Shown here one piece after another: positions 1 to 9,107 of a stretch of 64,000 nt of DNA. The DNA lies in NCBI GenBank assembly GCA_963731665.1, contig CAVSWP010000005.1, positions 1-64,000 on the forward strand, written 5' to 3'. The stretch is from Chersky-840 sp035604715 (GTDB lineage: Bacteria > Actinomycetota > Acidimicrobiia > Acidimicrobiales > UBA8190). The notes beneath the pieces are model-generated. The model ran no database searches and was not told where the DNA came from. It saw only the letters and a program-made list of their open reading frames with translations. Both the position numbers and the translations under genes were made by a program. The number at the start of each line of letters is the position of its first letter. Position 1 is the stretch's first letter.

Positions 1-32
1 TCGCGATTGGATTCCTGTGGGCTCCGACGCGG

Positions 33-1225
33 TTATTGGCGCGGATCCGTATCGTCGGCCTCTTTCTTGGCTGGTTCCACACGCATCGTGTGGTAAAGAT
101 TCCTAAGCTTCTCCTTCATTTCTTTGTATTTTTGGTATTCCGCGAGTTCGTGTTGGGCATCCGCGGCGCGTCCCGGCCGCCGATATACCGTGCTCAGACG
201 GAAGTGGGCCAGAGCACTCGTGGGGTCAAGCTGGATGGCATGCTCCAGAAGCTGCCCGGCTTTTTGCAGCTGGTCCATCGACATCAGAACCTTCGCCAGG
301 CCGATGCTGGCGTCCGCGTCATCCGGCCGCAGTTGCACGGCCCGCATGTAGCGCTCGTAAGCTTCCTTTAGATTGTTTCTCTGAGCAGCGATATCGCCAA
401 GCCTGCATTCGGACGCTTCATCGAAGGGATTGAGCGCCAAGGCCTTTTTGTATTCGCTCTCGGCCTCTTCTTGGTGGCCGGGTGACGAAGTGTTCAGCAT
501 CTCGGCAAGCTCAAAATGGAGTCCGGGAAGCTGAGGGTCGATCTTGAGAGCCGCCCGGTAATTTTCGATCGCTTCAGCAGTGTGCCCACCCTTGGCCAGC
601 TCGTGCGCCATCAATTGGCGCATTTGGGCAGATTTCGGAGCGACCATGGCCAAGCTGAGCACGGACTCGTCGGTAAGATCCGAATAGATTCGGTAAGCGC
701 TGTAGAGAATAGCGCGATCCGTAGGTTCCATGCCCCGAAGAACGCTGACGGTGGCCGCGGCTTTATCGAGATCGTCCGTTTGGGAGTAGAGGTCGATCAG
801 TTCCATGCCAGTTTCAATGCGAATCTTCTCCTCCTGCACCTTTGGGAAGGCTGTCTCCAAATCGGTGCGAGCCTGCCGATGTCGCCCGTCCGTTTTTCGG
901 CGATGCCCAGAAGAGCCTGAATCTTCCAAAGGGTGGGCCGAAGTTTGAGTGCGGCGCGGAGTTGCGGAATCGCATCCGCATACGTTCCCCTGGAAGAACA
1001 GCAGCACGCCCGAGGTTGCCGCGGGCGTCCACGTTATTCGGATCGAGCGCCACAATGGCTCTGAATTCCGTGGCGGCCCGATCGGGCTTCGTTCTCCTTC
1101 AGGTATTCCGCCGCCTGACGAGCGTACGATTCGATTTGCTGCCGGCGGCCAGGGGCGGATTGCGCCAGAGCGGAACCAGCCAGCAGTAAACAGATGACAA
1201 GTGGGTTGACGGTCGTGAGGTTCAT
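33..1225 (-). pseudogene. TPR-repeat secreted protein, broken by frameshifts (foreign block)
   Basis: A tetratricopeptide-repeat protein begins at ATG 1225 with a hydrophobic signal peptide (MNLTTVNPLVICLLLAGSAL, ending near AQS) and stops at TAA 33-35. No single frame covers it. Reading has to change frame near 1080 (after KENEARSG), near 1015 (after VDARGNLG), near 985 and again near 870. Only then do continuous TPR helices appear, for example YADAIPQLRAALKLRP and GHTAEAIENYRAALKIDPQ. From about 870 to 33 the frame is intact and carries four or five TPR units. The protein is probably exported and mediates protein-protein contacts; no enzyme domain is seen. The composition differs from everything after 3 kb, and the TPR/TonB-receptor pairing is common in Acidobacteria. 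The breaks are more likely read errors than mutation. Confidence 0.75.
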
Positions 1226-1291
1226 AAATCAAATTATGACATGAAGGGCGCCGGGACACCGCATTATGCGCGCCGGCTTCCCAGCTTTCGA

Positions 1292-1327
1292 GAAAAAAAC
1301 AGGGCGGGCCTCATCGAGGCCCGCCCT
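1292..1327 (-). terminator. Rho-independent terminator after the TonB receptor gene
   Basis: Positions 1302-1312 and 1316-1326 form a perfect 11-bp GC-rich inverted repeat (gggcgggcctc / gaggcccgccc) with a 3-nt loop. On the minus strand the stem is followed at once by a run of T residues (1299-1293, seen as aaaaaaa on the plus strand). It lies 20 nt after the receptor stop at 1347, so it fits a classical intrinsic terminator. A strong U-tract is unlike the actinobacterial part of the window. Confidence 0.85.
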
Positions 1328-1346
1328 GGCATTTTCGGCAAGGCGA

Positions 1347-3026
1347 TCAGAACGAAAATCTGGCGCCCAGTTGCAGCACTCGGCCGCCGTTGGAGGTATT
1401 GGTAATTCTGGCTACAGAGCCGCCCCCGATACTGCCGTTCGGGTTTTGGAAGCTCGGGTGGTTAAAAATGTTTGTGGCGTCCAGCCGAATCTGGAAACTG
1501 CCATTTTCGAGCTTGGGGATGGCGAAGGCCTTGGCCATGGAGAAATCCACATCGAAGAGATCGGGTCCGATGAGGGTATTCCTGCCGTTATTGCCCCAAG
1601 TACCCGAGGTGGGCGTAGCGAAGGCAGCGGGGTTGAACCAGCAATCTATCGTCCCCACGGAGAATCCCATTCGGGCAAGTGCCCGTGTTCGGGTTGCCGA
1701 CCAGGTTTGGATACCAGTTTCCACTAAGAGCGCCGCTGTTGTTGGGGCCGCTCATGGTCACCGTATACGGCTCGCCGGATTCGTAGGTGAGGATGCCGGA
1801 GGCTTGCCACCCGCCGACGATGTAGTCGAGCGGTCCGCCGTGCGTAAGGAAAGTCCTCCCTTTGCCAAAGGGAAGGTCGTAAACTGCGTCGGCCTTGGCG
1901 AGGAACTGGCGATCCAGGTTGGAAAGACCGTAGTTGGCCGCGGGGTTATTCGCGTTCTGGTAAGTAAAGCCGCTATTGTTCCCGTTACCGTTCCCGGACC
2001 AACCCGAGGAGTCCGCGTCCGACAGCATCTTCGACCACGTATAGTTGGCATCGAACGACAGCCCGCGAGCAAAGCGTTTCGTGAGCGACACTTGTAACGA
2101 GTCGTAGTTGCTAATCGCGTTGTAAAGGTAGCCGCCGCCGCCGGCACTGATGCTAAGGAATTGCGGAAACGGCCGCAGCTGTTGTTGCTGCGCGCCAGAA
2201 TCCAGGAAGGATTGCATGAGCTCGCTGGCGGGTACTTGATTGATATCGCCGACCGGGAATGGGAGATTCGCCGCGTGATTGCCGACGTAGGCAACCTCCG
2301 CCACCATCCCTGGAGTGAGTTCCCGCTCGACACTCAACGACCACTGGTAGGTGTGCGCCACGGGAGTGTTGTACGGGTAATAGTTCACGTTTTGGCCGTT
2401 GTAAGCGCTGGGCGCCCTGGAAGCCTTGACGCAATTGAGGATGGGGCTGTTCGGCATGATGTTCTCCGAGAATGTTAAGACAGGATTGAGCTTAGTGGTG
2501 TCGTTCACACCGCAAATGGTGGAAGCGCCCAGACCCTCTGCATTGGCAGCATAATAATCCTCGCTCCAAGGCTGGATAAACATGCCGATGCCTCCGCGGA
2601 TCACCATTTTATGGAGGCGGACCAGGCAAAGCCCACTCGCGGAAGGAGGATATCGTAGACGTTAGCCTGGAGTTGATTCCGTCCGTCGTTGCCTGCGAAC
2701 CACATTGCGCCCAGGGTATTGGACACGGGGTTGTTGAGGGTAGGGTCGAAATCGCCTAATTGGTTATGTTTCTCGCGCCAGCCCGTCATGATTTGATACC
2801 GCAGGCCAATGTTAATCGTGAGGTTCGGCCGGAGCTTAAAATCGTCCTGAACGAAGAATTGGGGCTGCGTTTCGCGGTCCCGTGATCGGTCTGGTAGTGG
2901 AAGATAGATTGCAAGTCGCCGAGCAGGAAATCCGCGTAGCCGACGTGGTGGCCGAGGGTGCACTTGGCCGTATACACTCCACTGAACGTAAGGCTGCCGG
3001 GCTGGATGTTGCCCCATGGGGTGTCA
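1347..3026 (-). pseudogene. Oar-like TonB-dependent receptor, C-terminal part, frameshifted and truncated
   Basis: This is the C-terminal two thirds of an outer-membrane beta-barrel of the CarboxypepD_reg/Oar TonB-receptor type. Typical strand motifs appear in order: GVYTAKCTLGHHVGYADFLL, FFVQDDFKLRPNLTINIGLR, PRVGFAWSA, MVIRGGIGMF, SLTKRFARGLSFDANYTWSK, FQIRLDATNIFNHPSFQNPN, and a terminal barrel strand ending LGARFSF. These pieces lie in different frames, with shifts near 2880, near 2605 and near 1680. The N-terminal plug and TonB box are missing because the contig switches organism near 3025. Such receptors work only in an outer membrane, which the organism of the following 61 kb should lack. 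Stop TGA is at 1347. Confidence 0.85.
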
Positions 3027-3035
3027 TTGCCGATG
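3020..3035. other. Chimeric junction between two genomes
   Basis: On the minus strand an open frame runs without a stop from the DUF2156 domain (ending GMHDIYIG) straight into TonB-receptor sequence (NDTPWGNIQPGSLTFSGVY). Base composition, codon use and gene content change here. To the left are frequent frameshifts and A/T runs; to the right are about 70% GC and intact actinobacterial genes. The exact base cannot be fixed because the fusion stays in frame. Confidence 0.85.
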
Positions 3036-5449
3036 TAGATGTCGTGCATGCCGGTGGTGCGGTAGATGGGCAGCCAGTGCTCGCCGGCGCCCATCACGGT
3101 GACGACCCAGCCCCGGTCGTCGGCAAAGCGCCGGAAGGCCGCCCATACCTGCTCCTGTTCGGCGAGGGGCCCGATGGGATCGGGTGAGACGAGGCAGATG
3201 CCGCTGTAGATGGCGTAGGCCACCAGCGAGTCGCGGTGGAAGAACCACTGCTTGTCGCTGCGCAGGGCGAAGTAGTCCAGGGTGCCTTGGCCGTGGCGCC
3301 GGACGATGTCCCGAGCACGCGCTTCGGCCGCCCGCCCCCCCGAGCGGCGACGGTCCACGAGCGGGCGCGTGGCCAACAACACCGCCACCGCGGCCAGGGT
3401 CACGCCGATGGCCAGGAGGCTGGGGGCGAGGAAGTCGTCGAGCCGGTCGGGCAGGGGCACGCCCCGAAGCCCGACGAGCCGTTCGAGGACCGCCTGACCG
3501 GCCCGCCACAACGGCACGCGCCGGCTGTCGTGGTCGAAGTGCAGCGTCAGCTCGACCACGCCGCTGGTGATGACGGTGATGCCGACGGTGCCGGCCACGA
3601 GCGCGATGAGCGCCGAGCGCAACGCGGGTCGGTCCGAGGCGGCGGGGAACTCCTTGCGGTTCATGACCAGGAACCCCAGGATGCCGAGAGACAACAGCGA
3701 CTCACCCACCTCGCCCCCCCGGGCGAGGTGCAGCACCACGCTGATGGCCAGGGCCCACACGGCGATGACGAAGGCGCGGCGTTGGCCCCGTCGGACCCCC
3801 CGGGCGAGGGCCAGCAACCCGATGCCCACCAGGGCCACCAGGGCACCGGCGGTCTGGCTGGCGACGAAGGGAAGCAGTTCCAGGACCAGGTGCAGGCGTC
3901 CCCGCAGGGGTTGGGTGACCGCCGTGAGCACGTCGATGACCCCCGCCGCGGCGATGGCCGCCGCCGCCCATCTCCGGACACGGCGCGACCGGTTGCGCAC
4001 CGCGCTGAGGTCGGGTGCCGGGGGCCACGACGCGCCGTGGGGGTAGGCCGCCACCACCTGGGGGTGGGTGTCGTGCACCTTGCGGTCCCGGGCCGCCCGG
4101 CGCTCGAGGAAGGTGGCCCCGGGGAGCTCCGACCTGGTGAGCAGGAGGCGGGCGTGCAGCTCGGCGCCGGTCTCGAGCTCGACCCAGGCCAGTTGCTGGC
4201 AGGCCAGGAAGACCGGGAGCAGGCCCATCCGGCCGTGGTGCTCCTCGACCACCTCGCCCGCCGCCCCTGGGCAGGCCAGGAAGCCGGGACCGAGATGGGT
4301 CAACTCGGACTGCAGCGTGGCCCCGCTGACGAGCCCGGCGTACCCGTGATCGCACAGGGCTCGCGCCGAGTCGCGCAGGTCGTCGTTGGCGGTGGCGCCG
4401 CCCCCGCCCAGCGAGTCGTCGAAAAGCCCGTCGAGGTCGCCTCCCCCGAGGGTGCGCCACGCCTTGCGGGCCACGAACCCCAGCACCACCGCCAGGATGA
4501 CGATCTCGGCCAGGCACACCCCGGCGGCGAACAGGAAGCGCTCGCCCCAGGGAGCCATGTGGGCGCGCTGGATGGCGCGCGACGGGGCGGGGTGCCCGAA
4601 GACGAGATGGTCGAGGCCCGAGGAGACGAACGGGAACCGCAGGGCCACGGCGATGGCGAAGGGGACCAGCAGCCACCAGGCGAAGCGGGCGAAGCGCCGG
4701 TACAGCAGGCGCGACGTCAAGAACCGGGGCGTGCTGGCGGGGTCCGCCAGCCGCTCGAGCCCGTCCTGCCACTCGGCGCCGGGGTCGGGGGTCAAGGTGA
4801 AGGTGGCCCGCCGGGTGCCGGTGGGCCGTCGGGTGTCGGGGCCCGCGCCGAGGTGGGTGCCCGAGAGCGTGACCGCCGTGGTCACCGGTCGAGGAGGCGC
4901 GCTGTCGCCGTTCGACGTCGGCCCGGTCAACGGTGCCGGCGTGGTCGCCACCGGGGGCACGCCGGCGTCGACCCGGACGACGCGGGTCCCCGCCGCCGTC
5001 GACATGTGGAGCTCGACCGCGGGGGCGACCTCGACCCCCAGGGCCATCAGGGTGCCGGCGTGGTCGGCATCGGCGGCTGAGTCACCGGCGGCTGAGTCGT
5101 GGGCGCCGGGGAGGGCGATGACCCGGCGGTTGTCGATCGCGGTGAAGGTCTCGAGGGCGGTGGCCAAACGGGGATGCGATCCCAGCGCCGTCGCCGCGTC
5201 CCCTCCCGTGGTGAGGTCGAGCAGGTTGCCAGCGATCACGACGAGCCCGGGGCCGTCCCAGGTGTCGAGGGTGCGGGCCAGTCCTGACGCCGCCCACGTC
5301 GAGGCGGTGGTGGGCGTCGGCCCCAGCCCGAGATTGGCGATGATCATTGCTCGTCGGCCCACCTCGACATCGACGGTGAGGATGTCGGGCTCGGGACCGG
5401 GAGGGGTGCCGGGCAGGGGGGTGGGGGCCTCGGAGGCGCCGTCGGCCAT
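3028..5449 (-). CDS. Metallophosphoesterase-like / multi-TM / DUF2156 fusion protein, C-terminus lost
   Basis: ATG 5449 is preceded by GGAG at a good distance (gatggagcggcc); longer in-frame extensions lack coding character. About 807 residues remain. Residues 24-150 resemble a degenerate calcineurin-like phosphoesterase: VVIAGNLLDL and IALPGAHDS occupy the positions of the GD and GNHD motifs, but the first DxH motif is not evident. About eight hydrophobic segments follow (near 257-275, 304-327, 492-510, 521-548, 560-577, 582-595, 611-637 and 673-697). Residues 712-805 match the start of a DUF2156/LPG-synthase C-terminal domain (MprF/LysX type: GTLDYFALRSDKQWFFH, GWVVTVMGAG, YRTTGMHDIYIG). 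A role in modifying membrane lipids with an aminoacyl group is plausible. The natural C-terminus is cut off by the chimeric junction. Confidence 0.75.
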
Positions 5450-5604
5450 GGCCGCTCCATCTTGACAGGCGCCGGAGCCTTGTTGACTCCCCGGCACCTC
5501 GGTGGCGGCCGCCGCGGGACGGTGTGCTGGTAGGCGCCTTGGATAGGCTCGCCCCGGCGGCTCCGGCAGGCGCCGCCACAGCGCGTCAGGAGGGATCACC
5601 AGCC

Positions 5605-7575
5605 ATGTCGGACGCCGGTGGCGCCGCCATCGAGGACTACTACCTCGAGGAACGTCGGTTCCCTCCCCCCGAGGGCTTCGTCGACCAGGCGGTGGTGTCG
5701 GACCCGGATATCGCGGCCCGGGCGGCGGGCGACGTGGAGGGGTTCTGGGCCGAGCAGGCCCGCACCCTGGAGTGGTTCGACCCGTGGCACACCGTGCTCG
5801 AGTGGGAGCTTCCGTTCTCCCGGTGGTTCGTCGGCGGGACGCTGAACGTGTCGCACAACTGTCTCGACCGGCACGTCGCCGCCGGCCTCGGTGGGCGGGT
5901 GGCCATCCACTGGGAGGGAGAGCCCGGCGACACCCGGACCATCACCTATGGAGAGCTGCTGGCCGACGTCGAGCGGTTCGCCAACGTGCTCAAGGACCTC
6001 GGGGTGCGACGCGGGGATCGCGTGGCCATCTACATGCCGATGATCCCCGAGCTCCCCGTGGCCATGCTGGCGTGCACGCGCATCGGGGCCCCACACTCGG
6101 TGGTGTTCGGGGGGTTCTCGCCCGACGCGCTGCGCGACCGGATCAACGACGCCCAGGCGAAAGTCCTCGTGACCGCCGACGGGGGGTGGAGACGAGGTGC
6201 GGTGGTGGCGCTCAAGGAGAACGCCGATGTGGCGTTGGCCGAGACCGCCTCGATCGAGCACGTCGTGGTGGCGCGCCGCACGGGCGAAGCCGGTGGTCCC
6301 ACGCCCATGACCGAGGGCCGGGACCGGTGGTGGGACGATTTGATGGCCGGTGTTGGGGACTCGTGCCCCGCCGAGCACATGGACGCCGAGGACCTGCTCT
6401 ATCTGCTCTACACGTCGGGAACCACCGCCAAGCCCAAGGGCATCATGCACACCACGGGTGGGTATCTCACCCAGGTCGCCTTCACCCACAGGGCCGTCTT
6501 CGACCTGCACGCCGAGCGCGACGTCTACTGGTGCGCGGCGGACATCGGCTGGGTGACCGGTCACAGCTACATCGTCTACGGGCCTCTGGCCAACGCGGCG
6601 ACGAGCGTCATGTACGAGGGCACCCCCGACTTTCCCGACAAGGACCGGTGGTGGGACATCATCGAGCGCTACGGGGTGACGATCCTGTACTGCGCGCCGA
6701 CGGCCATCCGGACGTTCATGAAGTGGGGCACGGAGTTTCCCGAGCGCCACGACATGTCGACCCTGCGCGTGCTCGGCTCGGTGGGAGAGCCGATCAATCC
6801 CGAGGCGTGGGTGTGGTACTGGACCCACATCGGAGGAGGGCGCTGTCCTGTGGTCGACACGTGGTGGCAGACCGAGACGGGCGCCATCATGATTTCGCCC
6901 CTTCCCGGGGTGACCACGTGCAAACCGGGCTCGGCCACCTTCGCCCTCCCCGGCATCGGGGCCGAGATCGTCGACGACTCCGGGACCGCCGTGGAGCGCG
7001 GCGGAGGGTACCTCACGTTGACCCGGCCCTGGCCTTCCATGCTGCGGGGCCTGTACGGGGATCCCGAGCGCTACAAAGAGACCTACTGGAGCCGCTTCGA
7101 AGGACGCTACTTCGCCGGGGACGGGGCCAAGATCGACGACGAGGGGTATTTCTGGCTCCTCGGCCGTGTCGACGACGTCATGAATGTGTCGGGCCACCGG
7201 ATCTCGACCGCCGAGGTGGAATCATCGTTGGTCAACCACCCGTCGGTGGCCGAGGCGGCGGTGGTGGGAGCCAAGGACGACACCACCGGACAGGCCATCA
7301 TCGCCTTTGTCACGCTCAGGGCGGGCCAGGACGAGACGAGCGAACGGGGTGAGGAGCTGCGGGGTCACGTGGCCCGCCACATCGGGCCCATCGCCCGCCC
7401 CAAGACCGTGATCTTCACCGACGAGCTGCCCAAGACGCGATCGGGGAAGATCATGCGCCGGCTGCTGCGCGACGTCGCCGAGGGCCGGGACCTCGGCGAC
7501 ACCACCACGTTGGCCGATCCCCGAGTCGTCGACGAGATCCGGCGCCTGTCGACGGTACAGCCCACCGAGGATTGA
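5605..7575 (+). CDS. acs: Acetyl-CoA synthetase (acetate-CoA ligase, AMP-forming)
   Basis: This 656-residue protein activates acetate to acetyl-CoA through acetyl-AMP. ATG 5605 follows an AGGAGG sequence at 5588-5593. The N-terminal Acs region (FDPWHTVLEWELPFSRWFVG) is followed by the P-loop-like YTSGTTAKPKG at residues 269-279, the WWQTETG motif at 420-426, and the C-terminal KTRSGKIMRR. K615 in that motif is the lysine acetylated in Acs enzymes to switch off the adenylation step. Length and motifs are those of full-length Acs. The gene diverges from the DUF2156 fusion gene across a 155-bp gap (5450-5604) that should hold both promoters; no clear -35/-10 pair was identified there. Confidence 0.96.
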   Translation: MSDAGGAAIEDYYLEERRFPPPEGFVDQAVVSDPDIAARAAGDVEGFWAEQARTLEWFDPWHTVLEWELPFSRWFVGGTLNVSHNCLDRHVAAGLGGRVAIHWEGEPGDTRTITYGELLADVERFANVLKDLGVRRGDRVAIYMPMIPELPVAMLACTRIGAPHSVVFGGFSPDALRDRINDAQAKVLVTADGGWRRGAVVALKENADVALAETASIEHVVVARRTGEAGGPTPMTEGRDRWWDDLMAGVGDSCPAEHMDAEDLLYLLYTSGTTAKPKGIMHTTGGYLTQVAFTHRAVFDLHAERDVYWCAADIGWVTGHSYIVYGPLANAATSVMYEGTPDFPDKDRWWDIIERYGVTILYCAPTAIRTFMKWGTEFPERHDMSTLRVLGSVGEPINPEAWVWYWTHIGGGRCPVVDTWWQTETGAIMISPLPGVTTCKPGSATFALPGIGAEIVDDSGTAVERGGGYLTLTRPWPSMLRGLYGDPERYKETYWSRFEGRYFAGDGAKIDDEGYFWLLGRVDDVMNVSGHRISTAEVESSLVNHPSVAEAAVVGAKDDTTGQAIIAFVTLRAGQDETSERGEELRGHVARHIGPIARPKTVIFTDELPKTRSGKIMRRLLRDVAEGRDLGDTTTLADPRVVDEIRRLSTVQPTED

Positions 7576-7599
7576 GCCGGGACGACCGAGCGTGCGCAC

Positions 7600-8112
7600 G
7601 TGACAGAGGGCGCCTCGGTGTCGCCATCTTCGGTCCCCCCCAACTGGTGCTGGCGCGTGGCCGCCACGGAGCCGGGCCCAGCGGTGATCTTCGACATCGA
7701 CGGGGTGCTCTCGGACGCGGCGGGACGCCAACACTTCCTCGAATGGGGGCGTCGTGACTGGGATGCCTTCTTCGACGCCTGTGGCGAAGACCCCCTGGTG
7801 GGAGAGGTGGCCCGCCTTCTCGAGCTGCTGGACTCCACCTTGCGGATCGTGCTTCTCACGGGGCGCCCCTTGCGGGTGCAGCCCCAGACCTTGGCGTGGC
7901 TGGCCCACAACCGGCTGCGATGGGACGTGCTCGTGATGCGCGACCGTGGGGACTACGCCCAGGCGTCGAGGTTCAAGAGAGCGGCTGTCGCCGAGCTCCG
8001 GGCGTTCGGTTTCGAACCCATGCTGGCCTTCGAGGACGATCCCCGGAACCGGGACATGTTCCACAGCGAAGGCATCCCGTGCATCTACATTCACTCCGGC
8101 TACTACGACTGA
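7600..8112 (+). CDS. HAD-superfamily phosphatase (polynucleotide kinase 3'-phosphatase-like)
   Basis: A 170-residue protein starting at GTG 7600, 24 nt after the acs stop. HAD motif I is DIDGVLSD (nucleophile D32, general acid/base D34), motif II is the IVLLTGRP segment, a lysine/arginine pair lies in SRFKRAAV, and motif IV is FEDDPRN (D146/D147). The cap is minimal, as in the PseT/PNKP 3'-phosphatase subgroup. The substrate cannot be read from the sequence; a nucleotide or DNA end is one possibility. It sits in a plus-strand run with acs and the following LLM gene (gap 3 nt), so the three may be cotranscribed. Confidence 0.8.
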   Translation: MTEGASVSPSSVPPNWCWRVAATEPGPAVIFDIDGVLSDAAGRQHFLEWGRRDWDAFFDACGEDPLVGEVARLLELLDSTLRIVLLTGRPLRVQPQTLAWLAHNRLRWDVLVMRDRGDYAQASRFKRAAVAELRAFGFEPMLAFEDDPRNRDMFHSEGIPCIYIHSGYYD

Positions 8113-8115
8113 AGT

Positions 8116-9066
8116 GTGATGCCCCACCCCCGGAAATTCCGCTTCGCCGCTCAGCTCTCCAAGGCGCCCGATGGCACGGCCCGGTCCTGGGCGGAGCAGG
8201 CCAAGAAGGCCGAGGACCTCGGGTACTCGGCCGTGCTCGTGCCCGACCACTTCGGGGACCAGTTGGCCCCGGTGCCCGCCCTCATGGCCGCCGCCGATGC
8301 CACGTCGACGTTGCGCGTCGGCACGCTTGTCTTCGACAACGACTATCGGCACCCGGTGGTGCTGGCCAAGGAGGCGGCCACGCTCGACCTGCTGTCGGGC
8401 GGTCGGCTCGAACTGGGGATCGGCGCGGGCTGGATGCGCACGGACTACGAGGAGTCGGGCATCGCCTATGACCCGCCGGCGGTGCGGGTGGACCGCTTCA
8501 CCGAGGGGTTGGCCGTCGTGGCGGGGCTTCTCGAGTCCGACGAGCCGTTCTCCTTCTCCGGCACGCACTACACCGTCACCGACCACACCTTGCTTCCCCG
8601 GCCCGTGCAGCGCCCCCGACCCCCGCTGATCGTGGGCGGTGGGGGCCGGCGCGTCCTGACGATCGCGGGGCGCTGCGCCGACATCGTGAGCATCAACGTC
8701 GACCTGCGGGCCGGGACCGGTGGCGTCGAGACGGCCCCCAACGCCTCGCCGCAGTCCACGCTCGAAAAGGTGGCGTGGGTCAAAGAGGCCGCCGGCGAGA
8801 GATTCGAGGACATCGAGCTCAACTGCCTGATCGGATTCGCCCTCATCACCGATGACCGCCAGAAGATCCTCGACGCCATGGCGCCCACCTTCGGCGTCGA
8901 TGCTTCCGACGCCGTGCACGTCCCGGTCGTGCTCATCGGCACGATCGAGCAAATGGTGGACGAGCTGCAGTGGCGGCGCCAGGAGTACGGCATCTCCTAC
9001 TTCTCCATCGAGGCCGACTGCTGGGACACCATGGCTCCGGTGGTGGCGCGCCTCGCCGGCACCTGA
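8116..9066 (+). CDS. LLM-class F420-dependent oxidoreductase (TIGR03621-like)
   Basis: This 316-residue luciferase-like TIM barrel resembles the F420-dependent MSMEG_2516 subfamily. Motifs include SWAEQAKKAEDLGYSAVLVP, DHFGDQLAP, LRVGTLVFDNDYRHPVVLAK, DLLSGGRLELGIGAGW and PLIVGGGGRRVLTIAG. It probably transfers hydride to or from coenzyme F420, which fits an actinobacterial host; the substrate is unknown. GTG 8116 and ATG 8119 are both possible starts, 3 nt after the HAD gene. A GC-rich inverted repeat follows the stop. Confidence 0.87.
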   Translation: MMPHPRKFRFAAQLSKAPDGTARSWAEQAKKAEDLGYSAVLVPDHFGDQLAPVPALMAAADATSTLRVGTLVFDNDYRHPVVLAKEAATLDLLSGGRLELGIGAGWMRTDYEESGIAYDPPAVRVDRFTEGLAVVAGLLESDEPFSFSGTHYTVTDHTLLPRPVQRPRPPLIVGGGGRRVLTIAGRCADIVSINVDLRAGTGGVETAPNASPQSTLEKVAWVKEAAGERFEDIELNCLIGFALITDDRQKILDAMAPTFGVDASDAVHVPVVLIGTIEQMVDELQWRRQEYGISYFSIEADCWDTMAPVVARLAGT

Positions 9067-9070
9067 CCCC

Positions 9071-9096
9071 GGGGGTCCCGCGCTGCGGGGACCCCC
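9071..9096. terminator. GC-rich hairpin between convergent genes
   Basis: gggggtccc (9071-9079) pairs with gggaccccc (9088-9096) around an 8-nt loop. It starts 5 nt after the LLM oxidoreductase stop (9066) and lies 12 nt before the stop of the convergent gene at 9108, so it can serve both strands. There is no T-run, as is common in high-GC actinobacterial terminators. Confidence 0.7.
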
Positions 9097-9107
9097 GTCG
9101 AGATGGG

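Noticed and set aside
1..3025. Horizontal transfer of a TonB receptor into an actinobacterium
   Set aside because: No mobile element or integration site is seen, an outer membrane would be needed, and frameshifts stop at the boundary. A chimera explains all of this better.
5462..5467. ttgaca as a -35 box for acs
   Set aside because: No -10-like hexamer lies 16-18 nt downstream.
2786..5599. A 937-residue fusion of DUF2156 with a beta-barrel protein
   Set aside because: The barrel part is C-terminal TonB-receptor sequence from the foreign block, joined by the chimeric junction.
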